Shown piece after piece: positions 8,563 to 16,099 of a stretch of 64,000 nt of DNA. The notes beneath the pieces are model-generated. The model saw nothing but the letters and a program-made list of their open reading frames with translations. It searched no databases and was not told the DNA's origin. The number at the start of each line of letters is the position of its first letter. Within the stretch, counting starts at the first letter, position 1. The position numbers and the translations under genes are program-made. The stretch is taken from the NCBI RefSeq assembly GCF_000152625.1, contig NZ_CH724156.1, forward strand, positions 876,966 through 940,965, read 5' to 3'. The stretch comes from Roseovarius nubinhibens ISM. GTDB lineage: Bacteria > Pseudomonadota > Alphaproteobacteria > Rhodobacterales > Rhodobacteraceae.

Positions 8563-9060
8563 ATGGAACAGCTGGCCAATCTGTTCGACGCGATCAACCG
8601 CGTCATCGGTCGGGGGATCCGCTGGCTGGCGCTGGTGATGCTGCTGATCCAGTTCGGCATCGTCGTCGGGCGCTATGTCTTTGGCGTCAATTCCATCGCG
8701 GTGCAGGAGAGCGTGCTCTATCTCCATGCGACGCTGTTTATGCTGGGCGCGGGCTATACGCTCTTGCTCGACCGGCATGTACGGGTCGATATTTTCTATT
8801 CCAAGCTCGGCCCCCGCGCCCGGCGGCGGATCGACCTGTTTGGGCATTTCGCCTTTCTGATCCCGTCGATGCTGGTGCTGCTCTATTGGTCCTGGCCCTC
8901 GGTGCGCAACGCCTGGGCGATTTTCGAGGGGCCGATTTCCGTCGGGGGCATCAAGGGGGTGTTCCTGCTCAAGACCCTGATCCCGGCCTTTTGCGTGCTG
9001 CTTATCCTGCAATCCCTGTCGGGCATTCTGCGCCTGCTGCGCCCTGAGGCCGACCAATGA
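8563..9060 (+). CDS. dctQ: TRAP transporter small permease (DctQ)
   Basis: A 165-residue inner-membrane protein with four hydrophobic segments (approximately residues 18-40, 52-72, 95-115 and 130-155), the size and topology of DctQ. The motif RYVFGVNSIAVQE in the first part is typical (R-Y-x-F then W/A-x-E). A longer frame from a TTG at 8521 exists, but ATG 8563 has a strong ribosome site (GGGAGGGGG). The stop overlaps the dctM start by ATGA. DctQ is the membrane partner that holds DctM and docks the binding protein; the three genes form one operon with the stem-loop separating the first gene. Confidence 0.88.
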   Translation: MEQLANLFDAINRVIGRGIRWLALVMLLIQFGIVVGRYVFGVNSIAVQESVLYLHATLFMLGAGYTLLLDRHVRVDIFYSKLGPRARRRIDLFGHFAFLIPSMLVLLYWSWPSVRNAWAIFEGPISVGGIKGVFLLKTLIPAFCVLLILQSLSGILRLLRPEADQ

Positions 9061-10607
9061 CCGAGTATCTCGACCTGATCATGTTTGCCGCGTTGATGGC
9101 GGCGATCCTCACCGGCTATCCGGTGTCCTTCAGCATTGCGGGCGTGGCGGTGGGCTTTGCCTTTCTCGGCTGGGCCACCGGGGCGATGGATATTTCTCTC
9201 TTGGGCGCGCTTGGGCAGCGGGTGTTCGGGCTCATCAGCAATGAGGTGCTGATCGCCATTCCTCTGTTTGTGCTGATGGGGGCGGTGTTGGAGAAGAGCC
9301 GGATTGCCGAGGATCTTCTCGACACGATGGGGCGGCTTTTTGGCCAGCTGCGCGGCGGTCTCGGCATTTCCGTGGTTCTGGTCGGCGCGCTTTTGGCGGC
9401 CTCGACCGGGATTGTCGGCGCCACCGTGGTGGCGATGGGGATGATCGCCCTGCCGACGATGCTGCGCTCGGGCTATGATCCGCGGGTGGCGAGTGGCATC
9501 GTCTGCACCGCCGGCACGCTCGGCCAAATCATCCCGCCGTCGACCCTTCTCATCATCCTGGCCGATGTGATGTCCAACGCCTTTCAGCAGGCGCAATATG
9601 AGCAGGGCAAGTTTTCGGTCGAGGCGCTGTCGGTCGGCCAGTTCTTTGCCGCCGCCATGGGGCCGGGGCTGGCGCTGGTGCTTCTCTATCTTCTCTATAT
9701 CCTGATCCGCGGGATGATCCGGCCGCAGGACATGCCGCCTGCCGCCGCCGATCTGCCGCGCCCGGAGCGGGCCGAGGTGCTGCGCGCGGTGGTGCCGCCG
9801 ATTGCGCTCATCCTCGCGGTGCTGGGCGCGATCCTTGGCGGCATTGCCACGCCGACCGAGGCCGCCTCGGTGGGCGGCATTGGCGCGCTGTTGATGACCG
9901 GGCTGCGGCTTGGCTATGCGCCGCGGCTCATCGGCTTTGGCATTCTGGCGCTGGTGGTGCTGGCGGTGCTGGTGGGGATCTTTCCGGTCAGGTTGCAGCG
10001 CAGCGATCTCGACGGCGGGCAGATGGCGCTCGGCGGGTTCTACATCCTGCTGACCATCGCGGGCGCGATCGGCATCCTCGCGGCGCTGCGCGGGGCGATG
10101 CGCGAGAAAGTGGTGCATGCGGCGGTGGAATCGACCCTCACCATGACCGCGATGATCTTTGCCACGATCCTTGCGGCCGGGGTGTTTTCGCTCGTCTTCA
10201 TCGGGCTTGGCGGTGAGGACCGGGTGGCGGCCATTCTCGGCAACCTGCCGGGGGGGCCGACCGGGGCGCTCATCTTTGTGATGATCTTTGTGTTCATCCT
10301 TGGCTGTTTCCTCGATTTCATCGAGATTTCGGTGATCGTGCTGCCCTTGGTGATGCCGACGCTCATCGTGATGGGGCATGATCCGATCTGGCTCGGCATT
10401 CTGATCGCGATCAATTTGCAGACCTCGTTCCTGACGCCGCCCTTTGGCTTTTCGCTGTTCTATCTGCGGGGGGCGGCGCCGAAGGAGGTCACGACGGGGC
10501 ATATCTATGCCGGGGTGATGCCCTTTATCGGGTTGCAGATCCTCGGCATCGCGCTGGTCTGGGCCTGGCCCGCGCTGGCGACCTGGCTGCCCGGCGCGAT
10601 TTTCTAA
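9057..10607 (+). CDS. dctM: TRAP transporter large permease (DctM)
   Basis: A 516-residue, highly hydrophobic protein with more than twelve predicted membrane segments. Characteristic DctM stretches include GYPVSFSIAGVAVGFA near the N-terminus, the GTLGQIIPPSTLLIILAD motif, and NLQTSFLTPPFGFSLFYLRG near the C-terminus. It is the sodium- or proton-coupled transport subunit. It is longer than the usual ~430-residue DctM because of an insertion around residues 210-330, a feature of the large subunits that pair with TakP-like binding proteins. It starts within the dctQ stop (ATGA overlap). The operon ends at a strong hairpin 14 bases downstream. Confidence 0.9.
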   Translation: MTEYLDLIMFAALMAAILTGYPVSFSIAGVAVGFAFLGWATGAMDISLLGALGQRVFGLISNEVLIAIPLFVLMGAVLEKSRIAEDLLDTMGRLFGQLRGGLGISVVLVGALLAASTGIVGATVVAMGMIALPTMLRSGYDPRVASGIVCTAGTLGQIIPPSTLLIILADVMSNAFQQAQYEQGKFSVEALSVGQFFAAAMGPGLALVLLYLLYILIRGMIRPQDMPPAAADLPRPERAEVLRAVVPPIALILAVLGAILGGIATPTEAASVGGIGALLMTGLRLGYAPRLIGFGILALVVLAVLVGIFPVRLQRSDLDGGQMALGGFYILLTIAGAIGILAALRGAMREKVVHAAVESTLTMTAMIFATILAAGVFSLVFIGLGGEDRVAAILGNLPGGPTGALIFVMIFVFILGCFLDFIEISVIVLPLVMPTLIVMGHDPIWLGILIAINLQTSFLTPPFGFSLFYLRGAAPKEVTTGHIYAGVMPFIGLQILGIALVWAWPALATWLPGAIF

Positions 10608-10620
10608 AGCCTGAAACGCA

Positions 10621-10650
10621 ACACGGCCCGGGTAATGCACCGGGCCGTGT
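10621..10650. terminator. Bidirectional terminator-like hairpin
   Basis: ACACGGCCCGG (10621-10631) pairs perfectly with CCGGGCCGTGT (10640-10650) around an 8-base loop. It lies between the convergent dctM and dehydrogenase genes and can serve both strands. Confidence 0.75.
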
Positions 10651-10669
10651 CATGTTCAAGGGGTGCGGA

Positions 10670-13117
10670 TCAGGCGCGGATGCGGGCGTTTTCGGGGTCC
10701 CACATCGGCTGATCCTCTTGCACGGTGGCGGGGCGTTTCTCGCCGTAGATTTCCACCTCGAGCTCGGTCCCCGGCACCGTCAGATCGGCGCGCACCATGC
10801 CAAGCGCGACCGAATGGCCGACGCGGTAGCCCCAGGCGCCGCTGGTGGTTTCGCCGACGATCTCGCCCTTGTGCCAGAGCGGCGACATATAGGGCGCATC
10901 GGCCTCGCCAGCATCGACCTTGAGCGTCACAAAGCCCTTCTTGCGGCCTTGCTGTTTCTCGGCCAGAAGCGCCGCCTTGCCGGTGAAGTCCTGCGGCTTG
11001 TCGAGTTTGACGAAGCGCTCGAGCCCACCTTCGAGCAGGGTGTAATCGGTCGAGAGATCGCCCTTCCACGCGCGGTAGCCCTTTTCGATGCGCAGGCTGT
11101 TGAGCGCGTACATGCCAAAGGGTTTGGCCCCGGCCTCGATGATCGCGTCAAAGATCGCGGGCATGTCCTCATTGGCGGCATGCACCTCCCAGCCGAGTTC
11201 ACCGGTAAAGCTCACCCGGATCAGGAAGGCAGGTTTGCCCGCCACGGTGCAATGCTGATGGGTGAGCCAACCGGCCGAGAGATCGGCATCGGTGAGCGGC
11301 GCCAGCAGATCGCGGCTCTTGGGACCGGCGAGCAGCAGCGCATCGCGGTCGCGGGTGGTCTCCGAAACGGTGACGCCTTCGGGCACCGCGTTGCGGATCA
11401 GGTCGCCATCATGCCATTGCGCGGTGGCGGCGGTGATCAGCACGAAATCATCCTCGTCGAGACGGATGCAGCTGAACTCGGTCACGATGCGGCCGCGCGT
11501 GTCGGCGACATAGACGAGGTTGATCCGGCCCACCTTGGGCAGACCGCCGGTCACGAAACCGCGCAGCCATTCATCGGCGCCCGCGCCCTGGATGCGGAAG
11601 CGCGAGAAGCCCGGCAGGTCGAGCACGCCACAGGCATCACGCACCGCTTCGCATTCTTCGCGGACCCGCGCCTCCCACGGGCCGGAGCGGCCCCAGGTAT
11701 GCGTCGCCTCGAGCGAGGTATCGTCGCCCGGCTTGGCGTACCAATTGGCCCGTTCCCAGCCGTTATAGGCGCCCATGACACCGCCCAGCGCCTTGACCTT
11801 GTCATGCACGGGGCTGAGTTTCTTGTCGCGCGCGGCGGGCCATTCGTGATGGGGGAAATGCATGGCATATTCGTTGCCATAGACCTCCATCCCCTTTTTC
11901 ACACAGTAATCGTGATCGGTGTAATCGGTGTAGCGGCGCGGATCGACCGCCCACATGTCCCATTCGGTCGCGCCATCGACGATCCATTCCGCCAGCACCT
12001 TGCCCGCGCCGCCGCCCTGGGCGATGCCGAAGGTAAAGACACAGGCCTCGAACGCGTTCTTGACGCCGGGCATCGGCCCGATCAGCGGCAGCCCGTCGGG
12101 CGCATAGGGGATCGGGCCGTTGATGACCCGGGAAATCCCCGACTGACCCAGCAGCGGCACCCGCTCCATCGCGTCGGTGACGATATCCTCGATCCGGTCG
12201 AGATCGTCGGACCAGAGCTGAAAGCTGAAATCATCGGGCATCGGGTCGCTGTCATCGGTCCAATGGGCGCGGCAGTTCGGCTCGTAGGGGCCGAGGTTGA
12301 ACCCGTGCTTTTCCTGACGCAGGTAATAGGATACGTCCACGTCACGGATCAGCGGCAGCTTGCCGCCGTTTTCCTTGGTCCAGGCTTCGACCTCGGGCAC
12401 CTCTTCGGACAGAAGATATTGATGGCTCATCACCATCATCGGCACGGTGCGCCCGCCATAGGGCTTGAACCATTCGCCGACGCGCTGGGCGTAATAACCC
12501 GCGGCGTTCACCACATAGTCACAGGCGATGTCGCCCTGTTCGGTGTGGACGATCCAGCTGCCGTCCTTTTCCTGCGTGACGCCGGTGGCGGGGCAGAAGC
12601 GGATGATCTTGGCGCCCATGTCGCGCGCGCCCTTGGCCAGCGCCTGGGTCACCTGTGCCGGATCGATGTCGCCATCGGTCGGGTCATAGAGCACGCCCGC
12701 GAGATCATGGGTCTCCATGAAGGGATAGCGTTCCTTGGCCTCTTCCGGGGTCCACATCTCCATCTTGATGCCCTGATAGCGGCCCATGGAGGCGGCGCGT
12801 TCGAATTCCTGCATCCGCTCGCGGGTGTGGGCCAGCCGGATCGAGCCGGTCTGATGGTAGTTCATCGGATAGTCGACCTCTTCGCCCAAGCGGCTGTAGA
12901 GCTCGGTCGAGTAGCGCTGCATGTTCATGATGCCCCAGCTCGTCGAGAAGGTCGGCACGTTGCCCGCCGCGTGCCAGGTCGAGCCTGCGGTCAACTCGTT
13001 CTTTTCCAGCAGAACGCAGTCGGTCCAGCCCTTCTTGGCCAGATGATAGAGCGAGGAACAGCCGATGACGCCACCCCCGATGATGACCACTTTCGCTTTT
13101 TTCGGCAGATCTGCCAT
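10670..13117 (-). CDS. Dimethylglycine/sarcosine dehydrogenase-like FAD enzyme with GcvT domains
   Basis: An 815-residue protein with two parts. Residues ~8-420 form an FAD-dependent DAO-type oxidoreductase with dinucleotide motif G14-G-G16-V-I-G19 and the GSTWHAAG motif. His49 in that motif corresponds to the histidine that binds FAD covalently in mammalian dimethylglycine dehydrogenase. Residues ~440-815 are a GcvT/aminomethyltransferase-like tetrahydrofolate domain (for example GELGWEVHA and YALNSLRIEKGYRAWKGDL). Such enzymes demethylate dimethylglycine or sarcosine and transfer the one-carbon unit to folate, part of glycine betaine breakdown. The ATG has a CAGGAG ribosome site. The substrate choice between dimethylglycine, sarcosine and related amines cannot be decided here. 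Confidence 0.85.
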   Translation of the reverse strand: MADLPKKAKVVIIGGGVIGCSSLYHLAKKGWTDCVLLEKNELTAGSTWHAAGNVPTFSTSWGIMNMQRYSTELYSRLGEEVDYPMNYHQTGSIRLAHTRERMQEFERAASMGRYQGIKMEMWTPEEAKERYPFMETHDLAGVLYDPTDGDIDPAQVTQALAKGARDMGAKIIRFCPATGVTQEKDGSWIVHTEQGDIACDYVVNAAGYYAQRVGEWFKPYGGRTVPMMVMSHQYLLSEEVPEVEAWTKENGGKLPLIRDVDVSYYLRQEKHGFNLGPYEPNCRAHWTDDSDPMPDDFSFQLWSDDLDRIEDIVTDAMERVPLLGQSGISRVINGPIPYAPDGLPLIGPMPGVKNAFEACVFTFGIAQGGGAGKVLAEWIVDGATEWDMWAVDPRRYTDYTDHDYCVKKGMEVYGNEYAMHFPHHEWPAARDKKLSPVHDKVKALGGVMGAYNGWERANWYAKPGDDTSLEATHTWGRSGPWEARVREECEAVRDACGVLDLPGFSRFRIQGAGADEWLRGFVTGGLPKVGRINLVYVADTRGRIVTEFSCIRLDEDDFVLITAATAQWHDGDLIRNAVPEGVTVSETTRDRDALLLAGPKSRDLLAPLTDADLSAGWLTHQHCTVAGKPAFLIRVSFTGELGWEVHAANEDMPAIFDAIIEAGAKPFGMYALNSLRIEKGYRAWKGDLSTDYTLLEGGLERFVKLDKPQDFTGKAALLAEKQQGRKKGFVTLKVDAGEADAPYMSPLWHKGEIVGETTSGAWGYRVGHSVALGMVRADLTVPGTELEVEIYGEKRPATVQEDQPMWDPENARIRA

Positions 13118-13213
13118 GTCTTTCTCCTGTGTCGCCCCGTCGCGCGGGGGGTGTTTTCAACTACTGGGCCTTGGCAGTCCCTGCCGTGGCCGCATTCGGG
13201 TCGGTCCGGGCGC

Positions 13214-13837
13214 TCAGTCCCAGACCAGACGGGCCGCCAGCCCGCCGAACATCACCGCCGAGATCCGGCCCAAAGCCCGCGCCCGGCGGCGCAAAACATG
13301 TGCAAAGGCCCCCGCCGCCGCGCCGAGCGTCAGCGAGAAGAGAAGCCCCACCCCCATAAAGATCGCGCCGAGGATCAGGATCTGCGCCCAGACCGGGCCG
13401 AGGACGGGATCGGTGAACTGCGGGATGAAGGCAAAGATGAAGAGCGCGGTCTTGGGGTTCAGCACATTGGTGACAAAGCCGCGCCAGATCGCCCGGTGCG
13501 CGCGGCGCGCGGCATCGGTTTGAGCCACTTCGCCCGCGTGACGCCAGGCCTGCACCGCCAGAAAGACGAGATAGGCCGCGCCGATATAGCGGATCGCATC
13601 ATAGGCGGCGGGCCAGGCCGCCAGCATCGCCGAGACCCCCGCCGCCGCAAGGATCAGATGCAGCGCGATGCCAAACGAGATGCCAATCGCCGCCGCCATG
13701 CCGGCGCGCGGCCCGCCTGCGATGCCGCTGGCCGAGACGAACATGAAATCCGCCCCCGGCGTCAGGTTGAGCAGAAGCCCCGCCCCGACAAAGGCCCAGA
13801 GCAGCGCCGGATCAAACCCTGTCAGTATGTCCCACAT
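13214..13837 (-). CDS. LysE-family amino-acid exporter (copy B)
   Basis: Taken from the ATG at 13837, this is a 207-residue inner-membrane protein with about six hydrophobic segments. The family signature GAGLLLNLTPGADFMFV (LysE/RhtB: NLTPGPD-like) sits in the first helix and NPKTALFIFAFIPQF in the middle. LysE/RhtB proteins export amino acids or their analogues. It is the last gene of a minus-strand operon and begins 4 bases after the preceding GFA gene. A second LysE gene lies three genes upstream in the same operon. The frame is open further upstream, but no better start is seen there. Confidence 0.88.
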   Translation of the reverse strand: MWDILTGFDPALLWAFVGAGLLLNLTPGADFMFVSASGIAGGPRAGMAAAIGISFGIALHLILAAAGVSAMLAAWPAAYDAIRYIGAAYLVFLAVQAWRHAGEVAQTDAARRAHRAIWRGFVTNVLNPKTALFIFAFIPQFTDPVLGPVWAQILILGAIFMGVGLLFSLTLGAAAGAFAHVLRRRARALGRISAVMFGGLAARLVWD

Positions 13838-13841
13838 GATC

Positions 13842-14225
13842 TCAGGCCTTCTGCGGCAGATCGTCGGCGATGTCGTAGTAATCGCCCTTGTCCGCGGTGA
13901 AGATGTGTTTCTCGAGCCGGAGCCCGGTCGGGCCATCGAGCGCGCCGAGCGCAAAGCTCATCGTGTCCTCTTCATGAGCAGCCCAGAAGAGATTGGACCC
14001 GCAAGTGGCGCAGAAGCCGCGATGCGCCGCCTCGCTCGAGGCGTACCATGTGACCTCGCCCGTGATGTCGAGCGCGTCGCGCGGCACATAGGCCGAGGCC
14101 CAGAGATGGCCCGATTGCTTGCGGCACTGGCTGCAATGGCAGACCGAGGCGCCCTTGGGGGTGGCCTGGGTGTGAAACCTTACCGCTCCGCAGAGGCAGC
14201 GTCCGCTGTGGCCTGTCGTGCTCAT
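13842..14225 (-). CDS. GFA-family zinc protein (CENP-V/GFA domain), copy B
   Basis: A 127-residue protein with the zinc cysteine pattern of the GFA fold: C10-x-C12, C29-x-C31-x2-C34 and C72-x2-C75. The family was named for glutathione-dependent formaldehyde-activating enzyme, though most members are uncharacterised and formaldehyde activity should not be assumed. The ATG overlaps the stop of an adjacent paralogue by four bases. The two share the ending GALDGPTGLRL...GDYY-IADDLPQ, so they arose by tandem duplication. Cytoplasmic; probably handles a small electrophile or thiol adduct. Confidence 0.85.
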   Translation of the reverse strand: MSTTGHSGRCLCGAVRFHTQATPKGASVCHCSQCRKQSGHLWASAYVPRDALDITGEVTWYASSEAAHRGFCATCGSNLFWAAHEEDTMSFALGALDGPTGLRLEKHIFTADKGDYYDIADDLPQKA

Positions 14226-14602
14226 CCCTCGCCCTCCTGTGGCAGATCATCGGCAATCGCGTAGTAATCGCCCGCCTCGTCGGTCCAGACATGGCGGCCG
14301 AGGCGCAGCCCGGTCGGCCCGTCGAGCGCCCCGAGGGCGACGCGGACATAGGGGCTGTCGTCGCCGCGCCAAAAGAGCGTCGCGCCGCATTGCCCGCAAA
14401 AGCCCCGGCTGGCGCTATCGCTCGCCCGGTACCAGCGCAGCCCGGCGTCGGCCTCGAACAGGAGCGCGTCCCAGCGGGCGCGCCCGGCGGCGAAATAATG
14501 ACCCGATTGCTGACGGCATTCGCGGCAATGGCAGGCCAGCGGATCTTCGAGCGCGGGGCTCGTGAACCGCACCGCGCCACAGAGGCAGGTGGCGCGCATC
14601 AT
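14222..14602 (-). CDS. GFA-family zinc protein (CENP-V/GFA domain), copy A
   Basis: A 126-residue GFA protein starting at the tandem ATG codons 14602/14599; the first overlaps the stop of the upstream LysE gene as ATGA. Zinc cysteines are C6, C8, C24, C26, C29, C69 and C72, the same spacing as in copy B. A longer open frame runs to 15310, but that portion is antisense-like sequence inside the LysE gene. Its stop overlaps the start of copy B by four bases, so all genes of this operon are translationally coupled. Function beyond the zinc fold is unknown; the neighbours (two LysE exporters, XRE-cupin regulator) suggest a small-metabolite detoxification module. Confidence 0.83.
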   Translation of the reverse strand: MMRATCLCGAVRFTSPALEDPLACHCRECRQQSGHYFAAGRARWDALLFEADAGLRWYRASDSASRGFCGQCGATLFWRGDDSPYVRVALGALDGPTGLRLGRHVWTDEAGDYYAIADDLPQEGEG

Positions 14603-15237
14603 GCCCCCCGCCCCGGCAGGGCGGCGCTGCCCAGAAGCAGGCCGTAGAGGATGAAACAGGCGGCCAGCCCGCGCCGCAGCCAGCGGTTGAACACCGCGCC
14701 AAGCGCCGCCCGGCCCAGCCCCGCGCCAAGCGCGGTATAGCCCATATAGCTCAGCGCTGTGAGGCTGAGCGCGGTGGGGAAGATGACCCAGAGCTGCTCG
14801 GCCATGGGCACGTCGGGGGCGACGAACTGGCTGAAGGCGGCGAGATAGCCCGCGACGCTCTTGGGGTTGATCGTGGCGATGGCCAGCGCCTTCATATAGA
14901 TGGCGCGGGCGGGCTGCGCGGCCTCGGTGTCGGTCACCGTGGGCACCGGGCGCGAGGCCATGATCCAGCCCCGGATGCCGAGCCCGATCAGCACCAGCGC
15001 GCCGAGGATCTGCAACGCCTGAAAGGCGGAAGGCGAGGCAAGGATGAGCGCCGTCACCCCCGCCGCCGAGCCGAGCAGAAAGACGCTCGCCTGCGTCAGG
15101 ATGGCCAGCACGCCCCAGAGGCTCCGGCGAAAGCCGAGCTGCATCCCGTTGGTGATGCAATTGACGGCATTGGGCCCCGGCGTGGTGACGAACACCACCC
15201 AGAAAAGGGCAAAGACGCTCCAGTCGGACCAGCTCAT
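14599..15237 (-). CDS. LysE-family amino-acid exporter (copy A)
   Basis: A 212-residue inner-membrane protein with the LysE signature FVTTPGPNAVNCITNGMQ in the first helix and ATINPKSVAGYLAAFSQF in the middle, and about six hydrophobic segments. It is the first structural gene after the XRE-cupin regulator, 9 bases downstream of that gene's stop. Its own stop overlaps the next GFA gene. LysE/RhtB proteins are proton-driven exporters of amino acids, homoserine lactone or toxic analogues. Its divergence from copy B suggests the two have different substrates or work as a pair. Confidence 0.88.
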   Translation of the reverse strand: MSWSDWSVFALFWVVFVTTPGPNAVNCITNGMQLGFRRSLWGVLAILTQASVFLLGSAAGVTALILASPSAFQALQILGALVLIGLGIRGWIMASRPVPTVTDTEAAQPARAIYMKALAIATINPKSVAGYLAAFSQFVAPDVPMAEQLWVIFPTALSLTALSYMGYTALGAGLGRAALGAVFNRWLRRGLAACFILYGLLLGSAALPGRGA

Positions 15238-15246
15238 CGCGGGGCC

Positions 15247-15819
15247 TCAGTAGACCGGGGGGGCGATGACCCAGATCGCCACCGCCGGTTCGTCGTAAGG
15301 GTTGATCCATTCATGGGCCTCGCCACGAATGCGGAAACTGTCGCCCGGCCCGACGGTGTAGAGGCGGCCTTCGATCATCAGGTCGAGCTTGCCCGAGATG
15401 ATGACACCGACCTCTTGCGTGGCGCGCTGGATCGTCTCGCCCGCGCGGCTGTGCGGGGCGAAGGTGGAATGCACCATTTCGAAATCATCGGTGAGATCGG
15501 GGGACAGAAGTTCTTCGCGCAGGCCACCCTCGCCCGAGCCGATCTGCCGCCGCGCGCCGCGCCGCACCACATGGCCCGCCTCTTCGGCCGGGGCCATGGC
15601 CTGACCGAAAAGCATGGAGATCGGCACGCCGAGCACATCCGCCATCTTGCGCAGGTCGCTGATCGAGGGCTCGGAGAGATCACGTTCGACCTGGCTTAGC
15701 CAGCCGACCGACCGACCCAGCGCATCAGCCAGCGCCGCGAGCGTCACACCGCGCGCCTTGCGCAGGGCGCGCAGATCGGCACCGAGGGTCTGGCTGCGGG
15801 TGATGTCGGTCTGCTGCAT
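15247..15819 (-). CDS. XRE-family transcriptional regulator with cupin domain
   Basis: A 190-residue protein. Residues ~12-66 are a helix-turn-helix of the Cro/C1 type (LRALRKARGVTLAALADAL, then SVGWLSQVERDLSEPS). Residues ~105-185 form a small cupin barrel (EVGVIISGKLDLMIEGR...GDSFRIRGEAHEW) that normally binds the effector. It heads the LysE-GFA-GFA-LysE operon. Two 27-bp inverted repeats lie 14-79 bases upstream of its ATG, making self-regulation likely. Members of this class (PuuR-like) usually repress or activate adjacent amine or amino-acid genes. Confidence 0.88.
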   Translation of the reverse strand: MQQTDITRSQTLGADLRALRKARGVTLAALADALGRSVGWLSQVERDLSEPSISDLRKMADVLGVPISMLFGQAMAPAEEAGHVVRRGARRQIGSGEGGLREELLSPDLTDDFEMVHSTFAPHSRAGETIQRATQEVGVIISGKLDLMIEGRLYTVGPGDSFRIRGEAHEWINPYDEPAVAIWVIAPPVY

Positions 15820-15832
15820 GGGCTATCACATC

Positions 15833-15859
15833 CGTGAAATTAACGTATCGAATTTCACG
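15833..15859. promoter_or_regulatory. Operator-like inverted repeat 1
   Basis: CGTGAAATT (15833-15841) and AATTTCACG (15851-15859) form a perfect 9-bp inverted repeat with a 9-base spacer, 27 bp in total. It starts 14 bases upstream of the XRE-cupin ATG. A second 27-bp repeat of the same core lies 39 bases further on. Confidence 0.65.
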
Positions 15860-15871
15860 ATGACTCGGGTC

Positions 15872-15898
15872 CGTGAAAAAATCAACGGATATTTCACG
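15872..15898. promoter_or_regulatory. Operator-like inverted repeat 2
   Basis: CGTGAAA (15872-15878) and TTTCACG (15892-15898) form a perfect 7-bp inverted repeat with a total span of 27 bp, identical to repeat 1. The shared half-site CGTGAAA and equal span point to one dimeric regulator bound twice, most simply the adjacent XRE-cupin protein. Confidence 0.65.
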
Positions 15899-16099
15899 CC
15901 GCAGCGCGGCAATCGCAAAGACCCGCAGGACCGCCCTGCCCCGCCTCGCCGGAGCAGAGGACCATGGGACGTGGCGCCCAAGCGCGAGACCGCTCTGACA
16001 CCGCCGGAATTTGCTTAGAATCGCCCCTTGTGGCAGGCTCCGAGGACAGACGGCCAGATCGAAGCAGTGCGTGACCCCTTCTCTAGAAAGGATTTGACC

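Noticed and set aside
8883..10640. 585-codon open frame opposite the TRAP permease
   Set aside because: Extremely rich in His, Arg, Gln and Asp with no fold-like pattern; antisense artefact of hydrophobic codons.
10652..13900. 1082-codon open frame opposite the dimethylglycine dehydrogenase-like gene
   Set aside because: Low-complexity composition typical of the antisense frame of a GC-rich gene; the opposite strand has clear FAD and GcvT motifs.
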